Source: Solirubrobacterales bacterium
GTDB taxonomy: Bacteria > Actinomycetota > Thermoleophilia > Solirubrobacterales > Solirubrobacteraceae
Assembly (NCBI GenBank): GCA_003151895.1
Contig: PLYX01000118.1
Span: 124 to 10,653 of the forward strand
Length of the DNA: 10,530 nt
Direction: 5' to 3'
Below the pieces are notes generated by a model. That model did not search any database and was not told the DNA's origin. It worked only from the letters and a program-made list of their open reading frames with translations. Position 1 is the stretch's first letter. Each line of letters opens with the position of its first letter. This document shows, in pieces, positions 1 to 6,682 of this stretch. The position numbers and the translations under genes were made by a program.

Positions 1-598
1 TGGGGTTGCCGGTGGTGCCGCTCGTATAGCAGAGCGCGGCGGCCTGGCGCTCATCGAGCTCGGGATACTCGAACGGCCCCGGGCCGGCCTGCTCGAGCAG
101 CTCCTCGTAGCGCAGCGCGTTCGGGAGTGAGGGGTGGGCGAGATCCGAAGGGTGGCTGGGATCCGAATCACCCATCACGATGTAGTTGCGCACGCCCGAG
201 AACGTGGGCGCGAGCTCTTGGAGGATCGGGACGACCGAGTCGTCGACGAAGATGACGCTGTCTTCGGCGTGGTTGACGATGTAGGTGATCTGCTCGGCGA
301 ACAGGCGGATGTTGAGCGTGTGCAGGACGGCGCCGACGCACGGCACCGCCATGTAGAGCTCGAGGTGGCGCTGGTTGTTCCACGCGAACGTGCCGACACG
401 GTCGCCCTGTTTGACGCCGAGGCTGTCTAGCACGCGCGCGAGACGGTCCACGCGCTCGCAGACCTCGCCGTAGGTGGCCCGTACCGTGCCCTGATCGGTG
501 AGCGTGACCACCTCCCCGCCGGGATGGACTGAGCGCATCCGGTGCAAGGGATGGTGGAGCGTGAGTTGAAAATGATCTTGCATCAACCCTTCGAGCAT
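1..598 (-). CDS. Fatty-acyl-CoA ligase (AMP-binding family), N-terminal part, cut by the window edge
   Basis: This is the first 199 codons of an acyl-CoA synthetase of the ANL adenylating superfamily. Such enzymes activate a fatty acid with ATP to an acyl-adenylate and then load it onto CoA. The opening (MLEGLMQDHFQLTLHH), the central LNIRLFAEQITYIVNHAED segment (residues about 95-113) and the P-loop signature YTSGTTGNP (191-199), which the window edge cuts, are typical of medium/long-chain ligases of the AlkK/FadD type. Chain-length preference cannot be read from this part. The ATG at 598 is preceded by AGGAGG at 609-614 with a 10-nt spacer, which is the best ribosome-binding site in the left half and fixes the start. 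It begins 4 nt after the stop of the glycosyltransferase gene, so the two are surely co-transcribed. The acyl-binding and C-terminal lid domains lie outside the window. Family assignment is secure; the exact substrate is not. Confidence 0.93.
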   Translation of the reverse strand, partial: MLEGLMQDHFQLTLHHPLHRMRSVHPGGEVVTLTDQGTVRATYGEVCERVDRLARVLDSLGVKQGDRVGTFAWNNQRHLELYMAVPCVGAVLHTLNIRLFAEQITYIVNHAEDSVIFVDDSVVPILQELAPTFSGVRNYIVMGDSDPSHPSDLAHPSLPNALRYEELLEQAGPGPFEYPELDERQAAALCYTSGTTGNP

Positions 599-602
599 CT
601 CG

Positions 603-1850
603 TCATTCCCTCCTACTCGTCTCTACGCTTGGCATCAGGTCTTGGTAGACGGTGGTGGTGCGCTGGGCGACGTCGCTCCAGTCGAAGGAGAGAACGTGCT
701 CGGAGGCCTCGGTGACGAGCCGGTCGCGCAGCTGCTCGTCGACGAGCAGCCGTTCGATCATCACGCCGAGGTGCTCGGCGTCGCCGCCGTTGAAGCGCAA
801 TCCGACGCGCTCCCCGGCGGGCACGACCTCGCGCAGGCCGCCGGTGTCGGCGACGATGCAGGGGCAGCCGGAGGCCATCGCCTCCAGCGCCACGAGCCCG
901 AACGGCTCGTACAGCGAGGGCACCACGCACAGGTCGGCGATGCGGTAGAGCGAGTGCAGGGCATCGTCGCCGATCCAGCCGAGGAACACGCCGTGCTCGC
1001 TCAGTCCCAGGCGCTCGGCCTGCGCCTTCAGCTCGCTCTCGTGGGTGCCGCTGCCCGCCACCAGGAAGCGCACCCCCGGAACTTTCTCGATCACCTCCGG
1101 GAGCGCGTCGAGCGCGAGCTGGAAGCCCTTCTCGTAGACGAGCCGTCCGACGAGCAGCACGAGCTTCTGCTCGGGCTGGGCGAACTGCAGGCGCAGTGTT
1201 TGCAGGTCGTCGACGGGGCGCAGGTCGGAGGGGTCGATCCCATTCGGGATGACGGTGATGCGGCGCTCGTCGATGTCGAAGATGTCGGCGACGTGGCCGC
1301 GCATGTAATGGGAGCAGGTGATCACCGAGTCGGCGCGGTGGGCCATCCAGCGCTCGATCGCGTGGATGGAGGACTGCGGCGGTTTGTCGACCCAGCCCTG
1401 GTGGCGACCGTGCTCGGTGGCGTGGATGGTGGTGACGTAGGGGACGTCCAGGAGGTCTGAGAGCGCGGCGGAGGCGTGCGCGACGAGCCAGTCGTGGCCG
1501 TGCACGAGATCGTAGGAGCGCTCCTCCGCAAGCGCCCTGCCGGCGGTGAGCATGTCGTCGTTCATCTGGGCGACCCACGCCAGGAAGCGATCGAGGTCGC
1601 GCGGCCAGCCGGGCTCGCGCACGCGGTGGACGTTCACGCCGCGCAGGTCCTCCTCCGAGGTCTCCGCCGCCTCCGGCTGCTCACCTCCGCCATGGCCCCC
1701 GCGATTTCCCCCGCGCGTGAGCACGTCCACGACGGTGCCCTGTGCGACCAGCTCCTCGGCGAGCTTGCGCACGTGACGGGCGAGGCCGCCCTCGATCACC
1801 GGGGGGTACTCCCAAGAGAGGATCAGGACGCGACGGGCCACCGCCTGCAC
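603..1850 (-). CDS. GT4-family glycosyltransferase (glycogen-synthase-like, GT-B fold)
   Basis: This is a retaining GT-B glycosyltransferase that transfers a sugar from a nucleotide donor, acting in the cytoplasm. The N-terminal Rossmann domain opens with RRVLILSWEYPPVIEGGLARHV (glycine-rich acceptor-side loop) and carries HGHDW (about residue 117) and TIHATEHGRHQGW. The C-terminal domain has VIPNGID, LLVGRLVYEKG (about 233) and the E-x7-E donor motif EPFGLVALE (about 315), followed by GGLREVV. All hallmark elements are intact and the length of about 415 aa is normal. The reading frame is open up to a GTG at 1904, directly abutting the methyltransferase stop, but homology-like sequence begins only at about 1835. 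I therefore prefer the GTG at 1850; the GTG at 1841 is equally possible, and no strong ribosome-binding site decides between them. The motifs resemble glycogen-synthase-like GT4 enzymes, but donor and acceptor cannot be assigned. The neighbours (membrane GT-C-like protein, acyl-CoA ligase) suggest envelope or storage glycan work. Confidence 0.9.
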   Translation of the reverse strand: MQAVARRVLILSWEYPPVIEGGLARHVRKLAEELVAQGTVVDVLTRGGNRGGHGGGEQPEAAETSEEDLRGVNVHRVREPGWPRDLDRFLAWVAQMNDDMLTAGRALAEERSYDLVHGHDWLVAHASAALSDLLDVPYVTTIHATEHGRHQGWVDKPPQSSIHAIERWMAHRADSVITCSHYMRGHVADIFDIDERRITVIPNGIDPSDLRPVDDLQTLRLQFAQPEQKLVLLVGRLVYEKGFQLALDALPEVIEKVPGVRFLVAGSGTHESELKAQAERLGLSEHGVFLGWIGDDALHSLYRIADLCVVPSLYEPFGLVALEAMASGCPCIVADTGGLREVVPAGERVGLRFNGGDAEHLGVMIERLLVDEQLRDRLVTEASEHVLSFDWSDVAQRTTTVYQDLMPSVETSRRE

Positions 1851-1904
1851 CCTATCTCGCCCGGGCGTCCTCTGGAGTGGGCAGGTTTCCGCTGCCCGCG
1901 GCAC

Positions 1905-2768
1905 TCAGGGGGATCGTGTGGCGGCGGGCGCGCCGATGGAGGGCAGTCGCGCGCGCATGACCTGGACAGCGTCGGGGTTGGAGTCGATCAGCACAAAACG
2001 GCGGTCCAGCTTGGCGGCGACCGCGCCGAGCGTGCCGGAGCCCGCGAAGAAGTCGAGGCACCAGTCGCCGGGACGCGTGGAGGCGTGCACCATGCGCCTG
2101 ACGATGCCCTCTGGCTTCTGCGTGGGATAGCCCGTCTTCTCCGCCCCATTCGTGGGCACGATCGTGTGCCACCAGACGTCCGTGGGCAGCTTGCCCCGCG
2201 CGGCCTTCTCGGGGGTGACGAGACCGGGCGCCATGTAGGGCTCGCGGTCGACTTCCTCGGCATCGAAGAAGTAGGCGTCGGGGTCGCGCACGTAGACGAG
2301 GATGGTGTCGTGCTTGGCGGGCCAGCGTCGCCGCGAGCGCGCGCCGTAGTCATACGCCCAGATGAGCTCGTTGAGGAAGCACTCCCTGCCGAATATCTCG
2401 TCCAGCAGGAGCTTGCAGTGGTGGGCCTCGCGGTAGTCGATGTGGAAGTAGAGCGTGCCCTCAGGCGCGAGCAACCTGTGCGCATGCTCCAAGCGCGGCG
2501 CGAGGAACGCGAGGTAGTCGTCGAACGTGTCGCGGTAGGAGCTCTCGGCGAGCAGTTTCGTGGCGTAGCGCCGGCCCTGGAAGCCGGTCCTGTCGCCGCG
2601 CTCGTCCTCCACCGTTTGCAGCGTCTTGCGGGTCTGCCTGGCGCCCGTGTTGAACGGCGGGTCGATGTAGATCAGCTGGAAGGAGCCGTCGGCGAAGCGC
2701 GGCAGCAGCTCGAGGCAGTCGCCGAGCAGGATTTCGTCCTGTGTGGGTTGCTTCGCCGAGCCGCTCAA
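1905..2768 (-). CDS. Site-specific DNA methyltransferase, beta class (N6-adenine/N4-cytosine, PF01555 type)
   Basis: A 287-aa DNA methylase using S-adenosylmethionine. Catalytic motif IV DPPFNTG (residues 36-42) comes before the SAM-binding motif I DFFAGSGT (239-246). That order, with YPTQKPE (214-220) just before motif I, is the beta class of amino-methyltransferases, which modify adenine N6 or cytosine N4. The N-terminal EILLGDCLELLP is the usual lead-in. The middle (residues about 140-200) would hold the target-recognition region, so the recognised site is unknown. I start it at TTG 2768, which overlaps the upstream stop as TTGA. The frame is open further upstream, but that stretch is the coding region of the membrane-protein gene and shows no methylase similarity. 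No restriction endonuclease is present nearby, so it looks like an orphan methylase inside an envelope-gene operon. The stop abuts the open frame of the glycosyltransferase. Confidence 0.92.
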   Translation of the reverse strand: MSGSAKQPTQDEILLGDCLELLPRFADGSFQLIYIDPPFNTGARQTRKTLQTVEDERGDRTGFQGRRYATKLLAESSYRDTFDDYLAFLAPRLEHAHRLLAPEGTLYFHIDYREAHHCKLLLDEIFGRECFLNELIWAYDYGARSRRRWPAKHDTILVYVRDPDAYFFDAEEVDREPYMAPGLVTPEKAARGKLPTDVWWHTIVPTNGAEKTGYPTQKPEGIVRRMVHASTRPGDWCLDFFAGSGTLGAVAAKLDRRFVLIDSNPDAVQVMRARLPSIGAPAATRSP

Positions 2769-5047
2769 AGGCTGACCGCCGGGACAAGGAAAATCGCCGC
2801 GAGCGTCGCCGCCCCGCCGTCGCCAGGCGCGAGGTCGGCGCCGGGACGCGTGATCGTCAGCGTGTGGCGTCCTGCGCCAAGGCGTGTGCGGAGTGGAGTA
2901 AGCGCGTTGACCACGAGCGAGTTGCCGTCGAGCTGCCCGCCGAGCGTACCGAGCGTGAGGCCGTCGATGCGGACCGTCAGCGCGCGCATGACGTCGCCCT
3001 TCAGCCACAGTTCCCACGCGCCGCCGTGGGGAAGGGTGAACGTGGCGCTCATGGTTCCCGCCCCGCCCATGACGATGCCCTTCCGCGAGAGCGCCCAGCC
3101 GGGCGGGCGGACTGTGCGCGCGAGAGGCAGGTTGACGAGCCGGGTGTCACGCGCTCCGGCAGGCACAGGCCCGCGCGAGTGGGCCCCCGGAATGCGGTCC
3201 CACACCTGGTAGTAGGTGCCCTGCCACTGCAGGCGATAGGCGGATGGAGGTCGCGGAGCGCTCGGGTCGCGGCGCGTGACGATCAGTGGGTAGGCAAGCA
3301 GGGCAGCCGGAGCAATCCGGTCGAGCTCGACCGGATTGCCGTAGCCGCCGGCAGCCGCGGCGAGCGGGGGTGGCGGATGGGCGAAGTCCGGACCACCGAC
3401 GTCCATGTCGCGCAGCTCATAGAGCGAGTATTCGTCGAAGTCGGTGAACAGCGTTGGGCCCCGTCCGGCGAAGCGCGTGTTCACCGACGCGAGCTCTTCA
3501 TAGCGCGCGGTGGGCGCCAGGTTGGAGCTGTGGTACTGGAGAGCGTCTGAGACAAGCACCCCTCCGACGAGCACGAAGGCCACGAGCGAGGCGGCAAGAC
3601 GCAGAGGCGAAGCACGCAAGGCGGCGATCCCAGCCCACGCCATCAGCACCACCACGGGTGAGGTGAGCATCAGCGTCTTGGCGTCGGCCCAGGTGGTGGC
3701 GTACGTGCTGAGCAACAGCCACAGGACGATCGTCGAAGCGACCCAGCCGGCGAGCGCATACCGACCGCAGCAAACAGCCCTCCCCATCCCCACCACCGCC
3801 AAGGCAAGCACGATCGCGACCAGGATCGACGTGAGCGTGAGGACAAACCCGGTGGGAAGCAGCTTGTAGCTGCCCCCGAGCCACACGCCAGCCAGCTGCG
3901 TTGGGTGAAGCGGGGAGTGGAGGTTGCCGGAGTTGGAGGTCGAGGCGATCGCGTTTGCCACTCGCAGCGAGCCGGAGAGGTCCACCCATGTCGGCCAGGC
4001 GCCCACGAGCAGCACGAGCGCCCCTGCGCCGACCAGGACGGCGAGGCGTCCGAGGGAGGGGGCTTCCCGCACTCGCTCCGCGCGCGCAGGCTCCCCCGGC
4101 GCCGGCGCTCTCCTCCCACGCTCTCCCCGCACGAGCCCTGTGATCGCCACCGCGGCGAGCACCACCGTGGCCGCCAGCGCCCATGCGCCAAACGCCATCC
4201 CGAGCGCCGCAACCCCGGCGGCCACCAGCAGCGCAAACGGGATAGCCCCGCGCGCGTCCACCCAGAGCCACCGGCGGTGCGTTACAACCAGCGCCCCCAT
4301 GCTCAAGATGAGCGGGAGCGCGACGATCTCCTTCACCGACCCGATCAGCTCGTATGCGTACACGAGTGCGGGCAGCGTGATGGTGAGCGCCCCCGCCGCT
4401 GCCCATGCGCGCTCGAGCCCCACCCGCCGTACGAGCACCCACGCGGGGCCCGACGCCGTGGCGAGCATGAAGGCGGTGAACGGCTGAAACGCCCAGATCA
4501 ACGGCAGGCGCAGCAGGAACGCGCTGCCGCCGAGCAGCGTGTCGGCCCCGGAGGGGTAGCTCGAGTTGTAGTAGGCGTTCATGAACGCGCCGTAGGAGTT
4601 GCGCAGATCCAGGTGCGAGTAGTCCTGGCCATGGCGGATGAGGAAGTCGGCCCCCAGCATGTGAACCGCCGAGTCCGCCAGCGCCATGTAGGAGGAGAAG
4701 GTGGGCCGGCCCGCGAGCAGCACCGGCGCGAGCGCCAGCACGTACGCCAGCGGCGCAACCAACAGCTGCCAGAGCGACGCGCGCCAAACGCGGGCGAGCG
4801 CCTGCATTCTGCGCCAACCGAGGGGGAGCCCTGCGACGGCAACCGCCACCAACAGGTAGGGCGTGGCCGGCGCCACAGACGCCACGTACGTGCTCAGCTG
4901 AGAGACGACGATCAGCGCCGCTGCGCCCACCGCCGGGAAGAGCATCGCCGGCAAGACGCCCCCGCTCGCCCGGTCCACCAGCAGTCCCGCGCCCACACAG
5001 AGCAGCGCGAGCACAACCGGGTAGACCAGTGTGGTGAGCACGAACAT
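2765..5047 (-). CDS. Large polytopic membrane protein, GT-C glycosyltransferase-like, with C-terminal beta-rich domain
   Basis: A 760-aa protein that I recognise only by architecture. Residues about 1-500 contain roughly 12 hydrophobic helices, beginning with MFVLTTLVYPVVLALLCVGAG. A long polar loop after the fourth helix (about 110-165) holds LADSAVHMLGAD and YNSSYPSGAD. In GT-C enzymes that use polyprenyl-phosphate sugars, the first large outer loop carries the catalytic acid, so D124 or nearby acids are candidates; this is inference. Residues about 500-645 are soluble (TDFDEYSLYELRDMD, RPPSAYRLQWQGTYYQVWDR). Residues about 645-760 alternate short strands (WELWLKGD, LTVRIDGLTLGTLGG, GRHTLTITRP), suggesting a beta-sandwich carbohydrate-binding-like domain. 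The start is the ATG at 5047 with a weak AGGA 14 nt upstream. The stop overlaps the methylase start by 4 nt. A perfect 28-bp palindrome lies within it at 3312-3339. It could instead be a transporter or scaffold; no family name is certain. Confidence 0.85.
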   Translation of the reverse strand: MFVLTTLVYPVVLALLCVGAGLLVDRASGGVLPAMLFPAVGAAALIVVSQLSTYVASVAPATPYLLVAVAVAGLPLGWRRMQALARVWRASLWQLLVAPLAYVLALAPVLLAGRPTFSSYMALADSAVHMLGADFLIRHGQDYSHLDLRNSYGAFMNAYYNSSYPSGADTLLGGSAFLLRLPLIWAFQPFTAFMLATASGPAWVLVRRVGLERAWAAAGALTITLPALVYAYELIGSVKEIVALPLILSMGALVVTHRRWLWVDARGAIPFALLVAAGVAALGMAFGAWALAATVVLAAVAITGLVRGERGRRAPAPGEPARAERVREAPSLGRLAVLVGAGALVLLVGAWPTWVDLSGSLRVANAIASTSNSGNLHSPLHPTQLAGVWLGGSYKLLPTGFVLTLTSILVAIVLALAVVGMGRAVCCGRYALAGWVASTIVLWLLLSTYATTWADAKTLMLTSPVVVLMAWAGIAALRASPLRLAASLVAFVLVGGVLVSDALQYHSSNLAPTARYEELASVNTRFAGRGPTLFTDFDEYSLYELRDMDVGGPDFAHPPPPLAAAAGGYGNPVELDRIAPAALLAYPLIVTRRDPSAPRPPSAYRLQWQGTYYQVWDRIPGAHSRGPVPAGARDTRLVNLPLARTVRPPGWALSRKGIVMGGAGTMSATFTLPHGGAWELWLKGDVMRALTVRIDGLTLGTLGGQLDGNSLVVNALTPLRTRLGAGRHTLTITRPGADLAPGDGGAATLAAIFLVPAVSL
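3312..3339. repeat. Perfect 28-bp palindrome inside the membrane-protein gene
   Basis: The 14-mer GCAATCCGGTCGAG is followed immediately by its exact reverse complement, with no spacer and no mismatch; pairing stops at 3311/3340. Because the palindrome is in register with the codons, both strands read the same peptide, NPVELDRIA. In RNA it would form a very stable hairpin; in DNA it is a symmetric site for a dimeric binding protein. Its core GTCGAGCTCGAC arises naturally from Val-Glu-Leu-Asp codons, but the outer bases do not have to match. Confidence 0.9.
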
Positions 5048-5129
5048 CGGCGGCGGCCGATCCTACAGCCGCGTTGGGCCGGGCACGGCAAGCGCGTCGC
5101 GAGTCCCGACTCACGTAGCGGTTACGACC

Positions 5130-5393
5130 TTACGCGGCCCTTGAAGCGCTCGTCGGCTTGTGAGGCTCGATGACCCACTCTTCCCCGTCGGGATACACGA
5201 GCACCACCGCTCGCCCTTCGCGCGCTTCCTCCGCGAGGATCGCCCCCAGGTTGGGGAGGTCGCCGCCGATGAACGCGGCCCCGTTCGGATACCGGGCGGG
5301 GCGTTCAGCGATCCCATCCTCGATCGCGGCGTCAAATCGCTGCGAGGCGAGCAAGCTGCCAGGGGTACGAGTGCTGTTCGTTATCGTCGCCAT
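5130..5393 (-). CDS. Small hypothetical protein (87 aa)
   Basis: I do not recognise this protein. It is soluble, without a signal peptide or membrane segment. The N-terminal third is polar (ITNSTRTPGSLLASQRFDAAIEDGIAER). The central part, NGAAFIGGDLPNLGAILAEEAREGRAVVLVYPDGEEWVIEP (about residues 37-77), looks like a helix followed by two strands, the kind of compact fold seen in small antitoxins or regulators, though no motif supports that. The high-GC codon pattern and the conserved-looking VVLVYPDGEEWVIEP segment favour real coding over the antisense frames. The ATG at 5393 lies inside the last codons of the 45-aa gene upstream (13-nt overlap), consistent with translational coupling. The 82 nt to the membrane-protein gene downstream contain no convincing terminator, so read-through into that operon is possible. 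Confidence 0.6.
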   Translation of the reverse strand: MATITNSTRTPGSLLASQRFDAAIEDGIAERPARYPNGAAFIGGDLPNLGAILAEEAREGRAVVLVYPDGEEWVIEPHKPTSASRAA

Positions 5394-5518
5394 GATTCGA
5401 TCATCTCGCAGTAGCCGCTCCGCACCGCCTCGATCGCGCTCTGCAAAGCCTCGCTCGCAGTGCCTCGATGGAACGTCTCGGCGACCCGCTTGACGCCCTC
5501 TCGATTGTATCGATGCAT
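5381..5518 (-). CDS. Very small hypothetical protein (45 aa), upstream partner of the 87-aa gene
   Basis: A 45-codon frame starting at ATG 5518 and ending in TAA at 5381-5383. The product begins MHRYNREGVKRVAETF and continues through ASEALQSAIEAVRSGY to ESWRR. It is predicted to be almost entirely amphipathic helix, with an acidic/basic balance like a DNA-binding or protein-pairing peptide. Its last four codons overlap the start of the 87-aa gene. The start lies only 22 nt past the 3' end of tRNA-Arg, and I see no Shine-Dalgarno sequence, so it may be translated weakly, be a leader of the next gene, or be the remnant of a longer gene. I infer coding from the natural composition and the tight overlap. 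No family is recognised. Confidence 0.42.
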   Translation of the reverse strand: MHRYNREGVKRVAETFHRGTASEALQSAIEAVRSGYCEMIESWRR

Positions 5519-5540
5519 GTCATGCGGGTCTGCGTGCGAG

Positions 5541-5614
5541 CGCCCCCGGCAGGATTCGAACCTGCGACCCTCGGATTAGAAGTCCGACGCTCTATCCAGC
5601 TGAGCTACGGGGGC
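5541..5614 (-). tRNA. tRNA-Arg, anticodon TCT
   Basis: The reverse complement folds as a complete 74-nt cloverleaf: acceptor GCCCCCG/CGGGGGC, D arm GCTC-AGCTGGATA-GAGC, anticodon stem TCGGA/TCCGA around loop CTTCTAA, and T arm GCAGG-TTCGAAT-CCTGC. The anticodon TCT (plus-strand 5578-5580) decodes AGA, a rare codon in such a GC-rich genome. The discriminator base is G and the 3' CCA is not encoded. No direct repeat of the tRNA 3' end is seen in the window, so there is no sign that it serves as an integration site here. Confidence 0.97.
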
Positions 5615-5666
5615 ATTGTCTCCGTCTACGGTACGCCACGGATGGCCTGGATACGGCCTTGGCGGA

Positions 5667-5686
5667 GCTTGCTCGGCCGTGCAAGC
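5667..5686. promoter_or_regulatory. Near-perfect 20-bp palindrome in the divergent tRNA-Arg / dsbA-like spacer
   Basis: GCTTGC-T-CGGCCG-T-GCAAGC is symmetric except for one T/T pair in each half. It lies 47 nt before the ATG of the DsbA-like gene and 53 nt before the tRNA 5' end, the only divergent promoter region in the window. The position suits an operator for a dimeric regulator, but no clear -35/-10 pair can be assigned on either strand, so this is inference from symmetry and location. Confidence 0.35.
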
Positions 5687-5732
5687 CCGCTCCTTAAGCA
5701 ATCTTGAGGCAAAGTGTGCAAAAGTTGCATCC

Positions 5733-6563
5733 ATGAGCCCGGTGGAGGATCCCGAGTCGGACCTGACGCGCAAGCAGCGCCGTGAACAGGCGCGCGCGCA
5801 ACGCAAGGCCGTGGAGGAAGCCAGCGCGACTCAGTCTGCGCAGCGCAAGCGGCTGATCCAACTCGGGGGGATCGCCGGGGTTGTGGTGGTGATCATCGCG
5901 ATCATCCTGGTCGCGACCGGCAGCGGTGGCTCCAAAGGCGCTCCCGCCCCGAAAAGCCCTGCGGCCAACGCGGCTGCGGCGTCCGTGATTTCGCTGTTGC
6001 AGGGCATCCCGCAGAACGGCATCACGCTCGGCAACGCCAGCGCACCGGTCACCATCCAGTACTTCGGTGACCTCGAGTGCCCGATCTGCAAGCAGTTCAC
6101 GCTCGGGGCACTGCCTTCGGTGATCCAGAAGTACGTGCGCACGGGCAAGGTGAAGATCGAATACCGCTCGATGCAGACCGCCACGCGCGAACGCGAAACC
6201 TTCCAGACCCAGCAGGTCGCGGCGCTCGCCGCCGGCAAGCAGAACCTGATGTGGCACTACATCGAGCTCTTCTACCACGAGCAGGGAGAAGAGGGCAGCG
6301 GCTACGTCACCGAAAGCTACCTTCAGGGGTTGGCCGCCCAGGTGCCCGGCCTGAGCCTCTCCAACTGGAGCTCGGCGCGCAACGATCCCGCCTACGCCAA
6401 CCAGGTCATCAGCGACGCCCAGGCCGCCAACCAGAGCGGCTTCACGGGCACCCCGTCATTCCTGATCGGCAAGACGGGCGGATCGATGCAGAAGCTCGAA
6501 AACCCGTCGCTCACCGACGCCAGCTCGTTCGAACCGGTGATCGAAAAGCTGCTGAAAGGCTGA
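5733..6563 (+). CDS. Membrane-anchored DsbA-like thiol oxidoreductase (thioredoxin fold, CPIC)
   Basis: A 276-aa protein that introduces or exchanges disulfides in proteins outside the membrane. It has a charged cytoplasmic tail rich in K/R/E (residues 1-40), one membrane helix (about 41-62, GGIAGVVVVIIAIILVATG), a Ser/Pro/Ala linker and a DsbA-type thioredoxin domain (about 95-276). The active site is C116-P-I-C119 within YFGDLECPICKQF, and the cis-proline loop is TGTPSF (P241). Actinobacterial homologues are re-oxidised by VKOR, and a VKOR gene follows 115 nt downstream, so the pair forms a complete oxidative folding system. I chose ATG 5733: the frame is open back to 5616, but the extra 39 codons run through the spacer and do not look like protein. 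The ribosome-binding site is weak. A protein-disulfide isomerase role cannot be excluded. Confidence 0.92.
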   Translation: MSPVEDPESDLTRKQRREQARAQRKAVEEASATQSAQRKRLIQLGGIAGVVVVIIAIILVATGSGGSKGAPAPKSPAANAAAASVISLLQGIPQNGITLGNASAPVTIQYFGDLECPICKQFTLGALPSVIQKYVRTGKVKIEYRSMQTATRERETFQTQQVAALAAGKQNLMWHYIELFYHEQGEEGSGYVTESYLQGLAAQVPGLSLSNWSSARNDPAYANQVISDAQAANQSGFTGTPSFLIGKTGGSMQKLENPSLTDASSFEPVIEKLLKG

Positions 6564-6577
6564 GGGGCGGTCGGGCG

Positions 6578-6682
6578 ATGGCGCTGATTGCCCCCTCCCC
6601 CGCTCTTGTAGCCCACGTCGAGCCGCAACTCCTCCTCGGCGCATCTTCTACTCCCAACGGGTCGGAGGCCGCCATCCGATGA
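6578..6682 (+). CDS. Possible 34-aa ORF between the dsbA-like and VKOR genes
   Basis: An ATG at 6578, preceded by AGGGG in the DsbA-like gene's stop region, opens a 34-codon frame (MALIAPSPALVAHVEP and on to SEAAIR). Its TGA overlaps the VKOR start as ATGA. The product has no recognisable motif and may not be a functional protein. The overlap means that ribosomes translating it could re-initiate at the VKOR gene, which has only a weak ribosome-binding site of its own. It could equally be chance. Confidence 0.25.
   Translation: MALIAPSPALVAHVEPQLLLGASSTPNGSEAAIR

Noticed and set aside
2769..3017. N-terminal extension of the methyltransferase to 3017
   Set aside because: These codons overlap the C-terminal domain of the membrane protein in another frame and are Arg/His/Ala-rich with no methylase similarity. 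TTG 2768 at the TTGA junction fits better.
1476..3212. 578-codon open frame on the plus strand
   Set aside because: It lies opposite the glycosyltransferase, methyltransferase and membrane-protein genes. Its translation is low-complexity and shows no domain, as expected for an antisense frame in high-GC DNA.
5098..5113. GAGTC-CC-GACTC mini-palindrome between the 87-aa gene and the membrane-protein gene as a terminator
   Set aside because: Five-base arms with a 2-nt loop and no T tract are too weak to call.
3905..5173. 422-codon plus-strand open frame opposite the membrane-protein gene
   Set aside because: Its product is dominated by Arg, His, Glu and Gly with no motif, while the opposite strand encodes clean membrane helices.
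5541..5614. tRNA-Arg as an integration (att) site of a mobile element
   Set aside because: No integrase, no direct repeat of the tRNA 3' end and no compositional break is seen in the window.
5616..5732. N-terminal extension of the DsbA-like protein
   Set aside because: The added 39 residues run through the divergent promoter spacer and would put extra sequence before a normal cytoplasmic tail. ATG 5733 gives standard architecture.
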